From Limanda limanda (taxonomy: Eukaryota; Chordata; Actinopteri; Pleuronectiformes; Pleuronectidae), in assembly GCF_963576545.1 (NCBI RefSeq), contig NC_083639.1, positions 19,020,118-19,084,117 on the forward strand: a DNA stretch of 64,000 nt. Reading direction: 5' to 3'. Positions 45,918 to 58,105 of this stretch are shown here, in pieces. Position numbers and translations under genes: made by a program. The notes beneath the pieces were generated by a model, which saw only the letters and a program-made list of their open reading frames with translations, ran no database searches and was not told the DNA's origin. Position 1 is the stretch's first letter. Each line of letters starts with the position of its first letter.

Positions 45918-46323
45918 CTAAACTATTGAAACCTGTCAATTGGAACCAAATTTGTGGACATAGGAGAGCATCATGTTGAGAATGAACAGACCTAGAATGT
46001 TACACAATCCATATCAGTTCAGTTAAATGTGCTGGTCCTGAGTCAAGCTGTGAATGGCTGATGATGCCTGCCAGTCATAGAACCATTTGCTATTGTATGA
46101 GAAAATAGGTCCCTGAAATTTGCGGTGTAGATGGTTTAAACAGGCTCCCCTTTTACATGATGGTTATATCAGGTCGACAAAGATGGCCTCTTTCATTCCC
46201 TGCTTCAAACAATCTGTCTTCTCCTATTTACTTATTTAAGTCTTTAGATGGTGCTACTTCAACTCCTGTTCCTTTTAATGGCCAGAAATTCCTAAAAAAT
46301 TGCCTTCCAAACAAGGAAAAATG

Positions 46324-46395
46324 TCCCTGATGTTCTAGTGGCTATGATTCGGCGCTCTCACCGCCGCGGCCCGGGTTCGATTCCCGGTCAGGGAA
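46324..46395 (+). tRNA. tRNA-Glu (CUC), D-arm double variant
   Basis: G10 to T and G22 to T (TGTTCTAG, CTATGATT) disturb both ends of the D stem and alter the A box. Same pair at 49,867 and 51,910. Confidence 0.7.
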
Positions 46396-46802
46396 CTAAA
46401 CTATTGAAAACTGTCAATTGGAACCAAATTTGTGCATATAGGAGAGCATCATGTTGAGAATGAATCAGACCTAGAATGTTACTCAATCCATATCAGTTCA
46501 GTTAAATGTGCTGGTCCTGAGTCAAGCTGTGAATGGCTGATGATGAATGCAAGTCATAGAACCATTTGCTATTGTATGAGAAAATAGGTACCCGAAATGT
46601 GCGGTGTAGATGGTTTAAACAGGCTCCCGTTTTACATGATGGTTATATCAGGTCGACAAAGATGGCCTCTTTCATTCCCTGCTTCAAACAATCTGTCTTC
46701 TCCTATTTACTTCTTTAAGTGTTTAGATGGTGCTACTTCAACTCCTGTTCCTTTTAATGGCCAGAAATTCCTGAAAAAGTGCCTTCTAAACAAGGAAAAC
46801 TG

Positions 46803-46874
46803 TCCCTGATGGTCTAGTGGCTAGGATTCTGCGTTTTCACCGCCGCGGCCCGGGTTCGATTCCCGGTCAAGGAA
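46803..46874 (+). tRNA. tRNA-Glu (UUC), variant
   Basis: The anticodon stem reads CTGCG and the 3' acceptor reads TCAAGGA. Two mismatches make function doubtful. Confidence 0.68.
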
Positions 46875-47344
46875 CTAAGCTATTGAAAACTGTCAATTGG
46901 AACCAAATTTGTGCACATAGGAGAGCATCATGTTGAGAATGAATCAGACAGAGATTGTTACACGTTCCATATCCGTTCTGTTAAATAGGCTGGTCCTAAG
47001 TCAAGCTGTGAAGGGCTGATGATTGCTGTAAGTCATAGACCTATCCTGCTATTGTATGAAAAATTAGGTCCCCGGATGTTGCGGTGTAGATGTTTTGTGA
47101 GCTGAATGGGGAGAGAACACGACAGTGCATTGTAGCTTGATGAAAGTCCATGCAATGAACAGGCTCCTCTTTTACATGATGGTTATATAAGGTCAACAAA
47201 GATGGCCTCTTTCATTCCCTGCTTCAAACAATCTCTCTCCTCCTACCTACTTCTTTAAGTCATTAGATGGTGCTACTACAACTCCTGCTCCTTTTAATGG
47301 CCAGATTTTACTGAAAAAGTGCCTTCGAAAACCAGGAAAATATG

Positions 47345-47416
47345 TCCCTGATGGTCTAGTGGCTAGGATTCGGCGCTCTCACCGCCGCGGCCCGGGTTCG
47401 ATTCCCGGTCAGGGAA
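47345..47416 (+). tRNA. tRNA-Glu (CUC)
   Basis: Exact CUC consensus; counterpart of 42,241 at an offset of 5,104 bp. Confidence 0.96.
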
Positions 47417-47823
47417 CTAAACTATTGAAACCTGTCAATTGGAACCAAATTTGTGGACATAGGAGAGCATCATGTTGAGAATGAACAGACCTAGAATGTT
47501 ACACAATCCATATCAGTTCAGTTAAATGTGCTGGTCCTGAGTCAAGCTGTGAATGGCTGATGATGCCTGCCAGTCATAGAACCATTTGCTATTGTATGAG
47601 AAAATAGGTCCCTGAAATTTGCGGTGTAGATGGTTTAAACAGGCTCCCCTTTTACATGATGGTTATATCAGGTCGACAAAGATGGCCTCTTTCATTCCCT
47701 GCTTCAAACAATCTGTCTTCTCCTATTTACTTATTTAAGTCTTTATATGGTGCTACTTCAACTCCTGTTCCTTTTAATGGCCAGAAATTCCTTAAAAAAG
47801 TGCCTTCCAAACAAGAAAAAATG

Positions 47824-47895
47824 TCCCTGATGGTCTAGTGGCTAGGATTCGGCGCTCTCACCGCCGCGGCCCAGGTTCGATTCCCGGTCAGGGAA
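47824..47895 (+). tRNA. tRNA-Glu (CUC), variant
   Basis: The T stem reads CCAGG (G51 to A), one mismatch. It is followed by ACTTTTG, like its counterpart at 42,720. Confidence 0.82.
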
Positions 47896-48367
47896 CTAAA
47901 CTTTTGAAAACTGTCAATTGGAACCAAATTTGTGCATATAGGAGAGCATCATGTTGAGAATTAATCAGACGGAGATTTTTACACACGTTCCATATCCGTT
48001 CTGTTAAATAGGCTGGTCCTAAGTCAAGCTGTGAAGGGCTGATGATTGCTGTAAGTCATAGACCTATCCTGCTATTGTATGAAAAATTAGGTCCCCGGAT
48101 GTTGCGTTGTAGATGTATTGTGAGCTGAATGGGGAGAGAACACGACAATGCATTGTAGCTTGATGAAAGTCCATGCAATGAACAGGCTCCTCTTTTACAT
48201 GACGGTTATATAAGGTCAACAAAGATGGCCTCTTTCATTCCCTGCTTCAAACAATCTCTCTTCTCCTACCTACTTCTTTAAGTCATTAGATGGTGCTACA
48301 ACAACTCCTGCTCCTTTTAATGGCCAGATTTTACTGAAAAAGTGCCTTCCAAAACCAGGAAAATATG

Positions 48368-48438
48368 TCCCTGATGGTCTAGTGGCTAGGATTCGGCGCT
48401 CTCACCGTCGGGCCCGGGTTCGATTCCCGGTCAGGGAA
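48368..48438 (+). tRNA. tRNA-Glu (CUC), 71-nt variant class
   Basis: CGTCGGGC variant; counterpart of 43,264 at 5,104 bp. Confidence 0.7.
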
Positions 48439-48846
48439 CTAAACTATTGAAAACTGTCGATTGGAATCAAAATTTGTGCATATAGGAGAGCATCATGTTG
48501 AGAATGAATCAGACCTAGAATGTTACTCAATCCATATCAGTTCAGTTAAATGTGCTGGTCCTGAGTCAAGCTGTGAATGGCTGATGATGAATGCAAGTCA
48601 TAGAACCATTTGCTATTGTATGAGAAAATAGGTACCCGAAATGTGCGGTGTAGATGGTTTAAACAGGCTCCCCTTTTACATGATGGTTATATCAGGTCGA
48701 CAAAGATGGCCTCTTTCATTCCCTGCTTCAAACAATCTGTCTTCTCCTATTTACTTCTTTAAGTCTTTAGATGGTGCTACTTCAACTCCTGTTCCTTTTA
48801 ATGGCCAGAAATTCCTGAAAAAGTGCCTTCCAAACAACGAAAAATG

Positions 48847-48918
48847 TCCCTGATGGTCTAGTGGCTAGGATTCGGCGTTTTCACCGCCGCGGCCCGGGTT
48901 CGATTCCCGGTCAGGGAA
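48847..48918 (+). tRNA. tRNA-Glu (UUC)
   Basis: Exact UUC consensus; start of a four-gene ~2,043-bp unit. Confidence 0.96.
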
Positions 48919-49388
48919 CTAAGCTATTGAAAACTGTCAATTGGAACCAAATTTGTGCACATAGGAGAGCATCATGTTGAGAATGAATCAGACAGAGATT
49001 GTTACACGTTCCATATCCGTTCTGTTAAATAGGCTGGTCCTGAGTCAAGCTGTGAAGGGCTGATGATTGCTGTAAGTCATAGACCTATCCTGCTATTGTA
49101 TGAAAAATTAGGTCCCCGGATGTTGCGGTGTAGATGTTTTGTGAGCTGAATGGGGAGAGAACACGACAGTGCATTGTAGCTTCATGAAAGTCCATGCAAT
49201 GAACAGGCTCCTCTTTTACATGATGGTTATATAAGGTCAACAAAGATGGCCTCTTTCATTCCCTGCTTCAAACAATCTCTCTTCTCCTACCTACTTCTTT
49301 AAGTCATTAGATGGTGCTACTACAACTCCTGCTCCTTTTAATGGCCAGATTTTACTGAAAAAGTGCCTTCCAAAACCAGGAAAATATG

Positions 49389-49460
49389 TCCCTGATGGTC
49401 TAGTGGCTAGGATTCGGCGCTCTCACCGCCGCGGCCCGGGTTCGATTCCCGGTCAGGGAA
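49389..49460 (+). tRNA. tRNA-Glu (CUC)
   Basis: Exact CUC consensus, second gene of the four-gene unit. Confidence 0.96.
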
Positions 49461-49866
49461 CTAAACTATTGAAACCTGTCAATTGGAACCAAATTTGTGG
49501 ACATAGGAGAGCATCATGTTGAGAATGAACAGACCTAGAATGTTACACAATCCATATCAGTTCAGTTAAATGTGCTGGTCCTGAGTCAAGCTGTGAATGG
49601 CTGATGATGCCTGCCAGTCATAGAACCATTTGCTATTGTATGAGAAAATAGGTCCCTGAAATTTGCGGTGTAGATGGTTTAAACAGGCTCCCCTTTTACA
49701 TGATGGTTATATCAGGTCGACAAAGATGGCCTCTTTCATTCCCTGCTTCAAACAATCTGTCTTCTCCTATTTACTTATTTAAGTCTTTAGATGGTGCTAC
49801 TTCAACTCCTGTTCCTTTTAATGGCCAGAAATTCCTAAAAAATTGCCTTCCAAACAAGGAAAAATG

Positions 49867-49938
49867 TCCCTGATGTTCTAGTGGCTATGATTCGGCGCTC
49901 TCACCGCCGCGGCCCGGGTTCGATTCCCGGTCAGGGAA
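49867..49938 (+). tRNA. tRNA-Glu (CUC), D-arm double variant
   Basis: Same G10 and G22 changes as 46,324, which lies 3,543 bp upstream. Confidence 0.7.
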
Positions 49939-50410
49939 CTAAACTATTGAAAACTGTCAATTGGAACCAAATTTGTGCATATAGGAGAGCATCATGTTGA
50001 GAATTAATCAGACGGAGATTTTTACACACGTTCCATATCCGTTCTGTTAAATAGGCTGGTCCTAAGTCAAGCTGTGAAGGGCTGATGATTGCTGTAAGTC
50101 ATAGACCTATCCTGCTATTGTATGAAAAATTAGGTCCCCGGATGTTGCGTTGTAGATGTATTGTGAGCTGAATGGGGAGAGAACACGACAGTGCATTGTA
50201 GCTTGATGAAAGTCCATGCAATGAACAGGCTCCTCTTTTACATGACGGTTACATAAGGTCAACAAAGATGGCCTCTTTCATTCCCTGCTTCAAACAATCT
50301 CTCTTCTCCTACCTACTTCTTTAAGTCATTAGATGGTGCTACAACAACTCCTGCTCCTTTTAATGGCCAGATTTTACTGAAAAAGTGCCTTCCAAAACCA
50401 GGAAAATATG

Positions 50411-50481
50411 TCCCTGATGGTCTAGTGGCTAGGAGTCGGCGCTCTCACCGTCGGGCCCGGGTTCGATTCCCGGTCAGGGAA
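50411..50481 (+). tRNA. tRNA-Glu (CUC), 71-nt variant with D-stem change
   Basis: CGTCGGGC plus GGAG for GGAT in the D stem. Repeated exactly at 52,454. Confidence 0.62.
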
Positions 50482-50889
50482 CTAAACTATTGAAAACTGT
50501 CAATTGGAACCAAAATTTGTGCATATAGGAGAGCATCATGTTGAGAATGAATCAGACCTAGAATGTTACTCAATCCATATCAGTTCAGTTAAATGTGCTG
50601 GTCCTGAGTCAAGCTGTGAATGGCTGATGATGAATGCAAGTCATAGAACCATTTGCTATTGTATGAGAAAATAGGTACCCGAAATGTGCGGTGTAGATGG
50701 TTTAAACAGGCTCCCGTTTTACATGATGGTTATATCAGGTCGACAAAGATGGCCTCTTTCATTCCCTGCTTCAAACAATCTGTCTTCTCCTATTTACTTC
50801 TTTAAGTGTTTAGATGGTGCTACTTCAACTCCTGTTCCTTTTAATGGCCAGAAATTCCTGAAAAAGTGCCTTCTAAACAAGGAAAAATG

Positions 50890-50961
50890 TCCCTGATGGT
50901 CTAGTGGCTAGGATTCGGCGTTTTCACCGCCGCGGCCCGGGTTCGATTCCAGGTCAGGGAA
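50890..50961 (+). tRNA. tRNA-Glu (UUC), variant
   Basis: The 3' T stem reads CCAGG, one mismatch with G51. Shared with 52,933. Confidence 0.8.
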
Positions 50962-51431
50962 CTAAGCTATTGAAAACTGTCAATTGGAACCAAATTTGTG
51001 CACATAGGAGAGCATCATGTTGAGAATTAATCAGACAGAGATTGTTACACGTTCCATATCTGTTCTGTTAAATAGGCTGGTCCTAAGTCAAGCTGTGAAG
51101 GGCTGATGATTGCTGTAAGTCATAGACCTATCCTGCTATTGTATGAAAAATTAGGTCCCCGGATGTTGCGGTGTAGATGTTTTGTGAGCTGAATGGGGAG
51201 AGAACACGACAGTGCATTGTAGCTTCATGAAAGTCCATGCAATGAACAGGCTCCTCTTTTACATGATGGTTATATAAGGTCAACAAAGATGGCCTCTTTC
51301 ATTCCCTGCTTCAAACAATCTCTCTTCTCCTACCTACTTCTTTAAGTCATTAGATGGTGCTACTACAACTCCTGCTCCTTTTAATGGCCAGATTTTACTG
51401 AAAAAGTGCCTTCCAAAACCAGGAAAATATG

Positions 51432-51503
51432 TCCCTGATGGTCTAGTGGCTAGGATTCGGCGCTCTCACCGCCGCGGCACGGGTTCGATTGCCGGTCAGG
51501 GAA
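51432..51503 (+). tRNA. tRNA-Glu (CUC), T-stem variant
   Basis: C49 to A and C61 to G produce two mismatches in the T stem. Probably poor function. Confidence 0.65.
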
Positions 51504-51909
51504 CTAAACTATTGAAACCTGTCAATTGGAACCAAATTTGTGGACATAGGAGAGCATCATGTTGAGAATGAACAGACCTAGAATGTTACACAATCCATAT
51601 CAGTTCAGTTAAATGTGCTGGTCCTGAGTCAAGCTGTGAATGGCTGATGATGCCTGCCAGTCATAGAACCATTTGCTATTGTATGAGAAAATAGGTCCCT
51701 GAAATTTGCGGTGTAGATGGTTTAAACAGGCTCCCCTTTTACATGATGGTTATATCAGGTCGACAAAGATGGCCTCTTTCATTCCCTGCTTCAAACAATC
51801 TGTCTTCTCCTATTTACTTATTTAAGTCTTTAGATGGTGCTACTTCAACTCCTGTTCCTTTTAATGGCCAGAAATTCCTAAAAAATTGCCTTCCAAACAA
51901 GGAAAAATG

Positions 51910-51981
51910 TCCCTGATGTTCTAGTGGCTATGATTCGGCGCTCTCACCGCCGCGGCCCGGGTTCGATTCCCGGTCAGGGAA
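51910..51981 (+). tRNA. tRNA-Glu (CUC), D-arm double variant
   Basis: G10 and G22 changed as at 46,324; 2,043 bp after 49,867. Confidence 0.7.
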
Positions 51982-52453
51982 CTAAACTATTGAAAACTGT
52001 CAATTGGAACCAAATTTGTGCATATAGGAGAGCATCATGTTGAGAATTAATCAGACGGAGATTTTTACACACGTTCCATATCCGTTCTGTTAAATAGGCT
52101 GGTCCTAAGTCAAGCTGTGAAGGGCTGATGATTGCTGTAAGTCATAGACCTATCCTGCTATTGTATGAAAAATTAGGTCCCCGGATGTTGCGTTGTAGAT
52201 GTATTGTGAGCTGAATGGGGAGAGAACACGACAGTGCATTGTAGCTTGATGAAAGTCCATGCAATGAACAGGCTCCTCTTTTACATGACGGTTACATAAG
52301 GTCAACAAAGATGGCCTCTTTCATTCCCTGCTTCAAACAATCTCTCTTCTCCTACCTACTTCTTTAAGTCATTAGATGGTGCTACAACAACTCCTGCTCC
52401 TTTTAATGGCCAGATTTTACTGAAAAAGTGCCTTCCAAAACCAGGAAAATATG

Positions 52454-52524
52454 TCCCTGATGGTCTAGTGGCTAGGAGTCGGCGCTCTCACCGTCGGGCC
52501 CGGGTTCGATTCCCGGTCAGGGAA
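52454..52524 (+). tRNA. tRNA-Glu (CUC), 71-nt variant with D-stem change
   Basis: Identical class to 50,411, exactly 2,043 bp downstream. Confidence 0.62.
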
Positions 52525-52932
52525 CTAAACTATTGAAAACTGTCAATTGGAACCAAAATTTGTGCATATAGGAGAGCATCATGTTGAGAATGAATCAGAC
52601 CTAGAATGTTACTCAATCCATATCAGTTCAGTTAAATGTGCTGGTCCTGAGTCAAGCTGTGAATGGCTGATGATGAATGCAAGTCATAGAACCATTTGCT
52701 ATTGTATGAGAAAATAGGTACCCGAAATGTGCGGTGTAGATGGTTTAAACAGGCTCCCGTTTTACATGATGGTTATATCAGGTCGACAAAGATGGCCTCT
52801 TTCATTCCCTGCTTCAAACAATCTGTCTTCTCCTATTTACTTCTTTAAGTGTTTAGATGGTGCTACTTCAACTCCTGTTCCTTTTAATGGCCAGAAATTC
52901 CTGAAAAAGTGCCTTCTAAACAAGGAAAAATG

Positions 52933-53004
52933 TCCCTGATGGTCTAGTGGCTAGGATTCGGCGTTTTCACCGCCGCGGCCCGGGTTCGATTCCAGGTCAG
53001 GGAA
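52933..53004 (+). tRNA. tRNA-Glu (UUC), variant
   Basis: CCAGG T stem, 2,043 bp after the same variant at 50,890. Confidence 0.8.
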
Positions 53005-53474
53005 CTAAGCTATTGAAAACTGTCAATTGGAACCAAATTTGTGCACATAGGAGAGCATCATGTTGAGAATTAATCAGACAGAGATTGTTACACGTTCCAT
53101 ATCTGTTCTGTTAAATAGGCTGGTCCTAAGTCAAGCTGTGAAGGGCTGATGATTGCTGTAAGTCATAGACCTATCCTGCTATTGTATGAAAAATTAGGTC
53201 CCCGGATGTTGCGGTGTAGATGTTTTGTGAGCTGAATGGGGAGAGAACACGACAGTGCTTCGTAGCTTGATGAAAGTCCATGCAATGAACAGGCTCCTCT
53301 TTTACATGATGGTTATATAAGGTCAACAAAGATGGCCTCTTTCATTCCCTGCTTCAAACAATCTCTCTTCTCCTACCTACTTCTTTAAGTCATTAGATGG
53401 TGCTACTACAACTCCTGCTCCTTTTAATGGCCAGATTTTACTGAAAAAGTGCCTTCCAAAACCAGGAAAATATG

Positions 53475-53544
53475 TCCCTGATGGTATAGTGGCTAGGATT
53501 CGGCGCTCTCACCGCCGCAGCCCGGGTTCGATTTGGTCAGGGAA
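53475..53544 (+). pseudogene. tRNA-Glu (CUC) pseudogene, T-stem truncated
   Basis: 70 nt with the T-stem lesion of 41,222, plus C12 to A in the A box (GGTATAG). Confidence 0.9.
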
Positions 53545-53951
53545 CTAAACTATTGAAAACTGTCAATAGGAACATAATTTGTGCATATAGGAGAACATCA
53601 TGTTGAGAATGAATCAGATGGAGATTGTTACACGTTCCATATCCGTTTTGTTAAATAGGCTGGTCCTGAGTCAAGCTGTGAATGGCTGATGATGCCTGCA
53701 AGTCATAGAACCATTCGCTATTGTATGAGAAAATAGGTCCCCGAAATTTGCGGTGTAGATGGTTTAAACAGGCTCCCCTTTTACATGATGGTTATATCAG
53801 GTCGACAAAGATGGCCTCTTTCATTCCCTGCTTCAAACAATCTGTCTTCTCCTATTTACTTCTTTAAGTCTTTAGATGGTGCTACTTCAACTCCTGTTCC
53901 TTTTAATGTCCAGAAATTCCTGAAAAAGTGCCTTCCAAATAAGGAAAACTG

Positions 53952-54023
53952 TCCCTGATGGTCTAGTGGCTAGGATTCGGCGTTTTCACCGCCGCGGCCC
54001 AGGTTCGATTCCCGGTCAGGGAA
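53952..54023 (+). tRNA. tRNA-Glu (UUC), variant
   Basis: G51 to A in the T stem. The spacer that follows is a short/long chimera. Confidence 0.82.
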
Positions 54024-54491
54024 CTAAGCTATTGAAAACTGTCAATTGGAACCAAATTTGTGGACATAGGAGAGCATCATGTTGAGAATGAACAGACCTA
54101 GAATGTTACACAATCCATATCAGTTCAGTTAAATGTGCTGGTCCTGAGTCAAGCTGTGAATGGCTGATGATGAATGCAAATCATAGAACCATTTGCTATT
54201 GTGTGAAAAATTAGGTCCCCGGATGTTGCGGTGTAGATGTTTTGTGAGCTGAATGGGGAGAGAACACGACAGTGCATTGTAGCTTGATGAAAGTCCATGC
54301 AATGAACAGGCTCCTCTTTTACATGATGGTTATATAAGGTCAACAAAGATGGCCTCTTTCATTCCCTGCTTCAAACAATCTCTCTTCTCCTACCTACTTC
54401 TTTAAGTCATTAGATGGTGCTACTACAACTCCTGCTCCTTTTAATGGCCAGATTTTACTGAAAAAGTGCCTTCCAAAACCAGGAAAATATG

Positions 54492-54563
54492 TCCCTGATG
54501 GTCTAGTGGCTAGGATTCGGCGCTCTCACCGCCGCGGCCCGGGTTCGATTCCCGGTCAGGGAA
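54492..54563 (+). tRNA. tRNA-Glu (CUC)
   Basis: Exact CUC consensus after the chimeric spacer. Confidence 0.96.
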
Positions 54564-54969
54564 CTAAACTATTGAAACCTGTCAATTGGAACCAAATTTG
54601 TGGACATAGGAGAGCATCATGTTGAGAATGAACAGACCTAGAACGTTACACAATCCATATCAGTTCAGTTAAATGTGCTGGTCCTGAGTCAAGCTCTGAA
54701 TGGCTGATGATGCCTGCCAGTCATAGAACCATTTGCTATTGTATGAGAAAATAGGTCCCTGAAATTTGCGGTGTAGATGGTTTAAACAGGCTCCCCTTTT
54801 ACATGATGGTTATATCAGGTCGACAAAGATGGCCTCTTTCATTCCCTGCTTCAAACAATCTGTCTTCTTCTATTTACTTCTTTAAGTCTTTAGATGGTGC
54901 TACTTCAACTCCTGTTCCTTTTAATGGCCAGAAATTCCTGAAAAAGTGCCTTCCAAACAAGGAAAAATG

Positions 54970-55041
54970 TCCCTGATGGTCTAGTGGCTAGGATTCTGCG
55001 TTTTCACCGCCGCGGCCCGGGTTCGATTCCCGGTCAGGGAA
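54970..55041 (+). tRNA. tRNA-Glu (UUC), variant
   Basis: Anticodon stem CTGCG (G28 to T), one U-C mismatch; shared with 55,992 and 58,034. Confidence 0.8.
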
Positions 55042-55511
55042 CTAAGCTATTGAAAACTGTCAATTGGGACCAAATTTGTGCATATAGGAGAGCATCATGT
55101 TGAGAATGAATCAGACAGAGATTGTTACACGTTCCATATCCGTTCTGTTAAATAGGCTGGTCCTAAGTAAAGCTGTGAAGGGCTGATGATTGCTGTAAGT
55201 CATAGACCTATCCTGCTATTGTATGAGAAATTAGGTCCCCGGATGTTGCGGTGTAGATGTTTTGTGAGCTGAATGGGGAGAGAACACGACAGTGCATTGT
55301 AGCTTGATGAAAGTCCATGTAATAAACAGGCTCCTCTTTTACATGATGGTTATATAAGGTCAAGAAAGATGGCCTCTTTCATTCCCTGCTTCAAACAATC
55401 TCTCTTCTCCTACCTACTTCTTTAAGTCATTAGATGGTGCTACAACAACTCCTGCTCCTTTTAATGGCCAGGTTTTACTGAAAAAGTGCCTTCCAAAACC
55501 AGGAAAATATG

Positions 55512-55583
55512 TCCCTGATGGTCTAGTGGCTAGGATTCGGCGCTCTCACCGCCGCGGCCCGGGTTCGATTCCCGGTCAGGGAA
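55512..55583 (+). tRNA. tRNA-Glu (CUC)
   Basis: Exact CUC consensus; from here CUC and UUC alternate almost strictly. Confidence 0.96.
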
Positions 55584-55991
55584 CTAAACTATTGAAAACT
55601 GTCAATTGGAACCAAAATTTGTGCATATAGGAGAGCATCATGTTGAGAATGAATCAGACCTAGAATGTTACTCAATCCATATCAGTTCAGTTAAATGTGC
55701 TGGTCCTGAGTCAAGCTGTGAATGGCTGATGATGAATGCAAGTCATAGAACCATTTGCTATTGTATGAGAAAATAGGTCCCTGAAATTTGCGGTGTAGAT
55801 GGTTTAAACAGGCTCCCCTTTTACATGATGGTTATATCAGGTCGACAAAGATGGCCTCTTTCATTCCCTGCTTCAAACAATCTGTCTTCTTCTATTTACT
55901 TCTTTAAGTCTTTAGATGGTGCTACTTCAACTCCTGTTCCTTTTAATGGCCAGAAATTCCTGAAAAAGTGCCTTCCAAACAAGGAAAAATG

Positions 55992-56063
55992 TCCCTGATG
56001 GTCTAGTGGCTAGGATTCTGCGTTTTCACCGCCGCGGCCCGGGTTCGATTCCCGGTCAGGGAA
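55992..56063 (+). tRNA. tRNA-Glu (UUC), variant
   Basis: CTGCG stem change, 1,022 bp after the same variant at 54,970. Confidence 0.8.
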
Positions 56064-56533
56064 CTAAGCTATTGAAAACTGTCAATTGGGACCAAATTTG
56101 TGCATATAGGAGAGCATCATGTTGAGAATGAATCAGACAGAGATTGTTACACGTTCCATATCCGTTCTGTTAAATAGGCTGGTCCTAAGTCAAGCTGTGA
56201 AGGGCTGATGATTGCTGTAAGTCATAGACCTATCCTGCTATTGTATGAGAAATTAGGTCCCCGGATGTTGCGGTGTAGATGTTTTGTGAGCTGAATGGGG
56301 AGAGAACACGACAGTGCATTGTAGCTTGATGAAAGTCCATGTAATAAACAGGCTCCTCTTTTACATGATGGTTATATAAGGTCAAGAAAGATGGCCTCTT
56401 TCATTCCCTGCTTCAAACAATCTCTCTTCTCCTACCTACTTCTTTAAGTCATTAGATGGTGCTACAACAACTCCTGCTCCTTTTAATGGCCAGATTTTAC
56501 TGAAAAAGTGCCTTCCAAAACCAGGAAAATATG

Positions 56534-56605
56534 TCCCTGATGGTCTAGTGGCTAGGATTCGGCGCTCTCACCGCCGCGGCCCGGGTTCGATTCCCGGTCA
56601 GGGAA
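56534..56605 (+). tRNA. tRNA-Glu (CUC)
   Basis: Exact CUC consensus, long spacer upstream. Confidence 0.96.
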
Positions 56606-57013
56606 CTAAACTATTGAAAACTGTCAATTGGAACCAAAATTTGTGCATATAGGAGAGCATCATGTTGAGAATGAATCAGACCTAGAATCTTACTCAATCC
56701 ATATCAGTTCAGTTAAATGTGCTGGTCCTGAGTCAAGCTGTGAATGGCTGATGATGAATGCAAGTCATAGAACCATTTGCTATTGTATGAGAAAATAGGT
56801 ACCCGAAATGTGCGGTGTAGATGGTTTAAACAGGCTCCCCTTTTACATGATGGTTATATCAGGTCGACAAAGATGGCCTCTTTCATTCCCTGCTTCAAAC
56901 AATCTGTCTTCTCCTATTTACTTCTTTAAGTCTTTAGATGGTGCTACTTCAACTCCTGTTCCTTTTAATGGCCAGAAATTCCTGAAAAAGTGCCTTCCAA
57001 ACAAGGAAAAATG

Positions 57014-57085
57014 TCCCTGATGGTCTAGTGGCTAGGATTCGGCGTTTTCACCGCCGCGGCCCGGGTTCGATTCCCGGTCAGGGAA
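57014..57085 (+). tRNA. tRNA-Glu (UUC)
   Basis: Exact UUC consensus, without the CTGCG change of its neighbours on either side. Confidence 0.96.
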
Positions 57086-57555
57086 CTAAGCTATTGAAAA
57101 CTGTCAATTGGAACCAAATTTGTGCACATAGGAGAGCATCATGTTGAGAATGAATCAGACAGAGATTGTTACACGTTCCATATCCGTTCTGTTAAATAGG
57201 CTGGTCCTAAGTCAAGCTGTGAAGGGCTGATGATTGCTGTAAGTCATAGACCTATCCTGCTATTGTATGAAAAATTAGGTCCCCGGATGTTGCGGTGTAG
57301 ATGTTTTGTGAGCTGAATTGGGAGAGAACACGACAGTGCATTGTAGCTTGATGAAAGTCCATGCAATGAACAGGCTCCTCTTTTACATGATGGTTATATA
57401 AGGTCAACAATGATGGCCTCTTTCATTCCCTGCTTCAAACAATCTCTCTTCTCCTACCTACTTCTTTAAGTCATTAGATGGTGCTACTACAACTCCTGCT
57501 CCTTTTAATGGCCAGATTTTACTGAAAAATTGCCTTCCAAAACCAGGAAAATATG

Positions 57556-57627
57556 TCCCTGATGGTCTAGTGGCTAGGATTCGGCGCTCTCACCGCCGCG
57601 GCCCGGGTTCGATTCCCGGTCAGGGAA
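57556..57627 (+). tRNA. tRNA-Glu (CUC)
   Basis: Exact CUC consensus; upstream flank has AAAAATTGCC in place of AAAAAGTGCC. Confidence 0.96.
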
Positions 57628-58033
57628 CTAAACTATTGAAACCTGTCAATTGGAACCAAATTTGTGGACATAGGAGAGCATCATGTTGAGAATGAACAGA
57701 CCTAGAACGTTACACAATCCATATCAGTTCAGTTAAATGTGCTGGTCCTGAGTCAAGCTCTGAATGGCTGATGATGCCTGCCAGTCATAGAACCATTTGC
57801 TATTGTATGAGAAAATAGGTCCCTGAAATTTGCGGTGTAGATGGTTTAAACAGGCTCCCCTTTTACATGATGGTTATATCAGGTCGACAAAGATGGCCTC
57901 TTTCATTCCCTGCTTCAAACAATCTGTCTTCTTCTATTTACTTCTTTAAGTCTTTAGATGGTGCTACTTCAACTCCTGTTCTTTTTAATGGCCAGAAATT
58001 CCTGAAAAAGTGCCTTCCAAACAAGGAAAAATG

Positions 58034-58105
58034 TCCCTGATGGTCTAGTGGCTAGGATTCTGCGTTTTCACCGCCGCGGCCCGGGTTCGATTCCCGGTCA
58101 GGGAA
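58034..58105 (+). tRNA. tRNA-Glu (UUC), variant
   Basis: CTGCG stem change, third copy of this class at dimer spacing. Confidence 0.8.
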
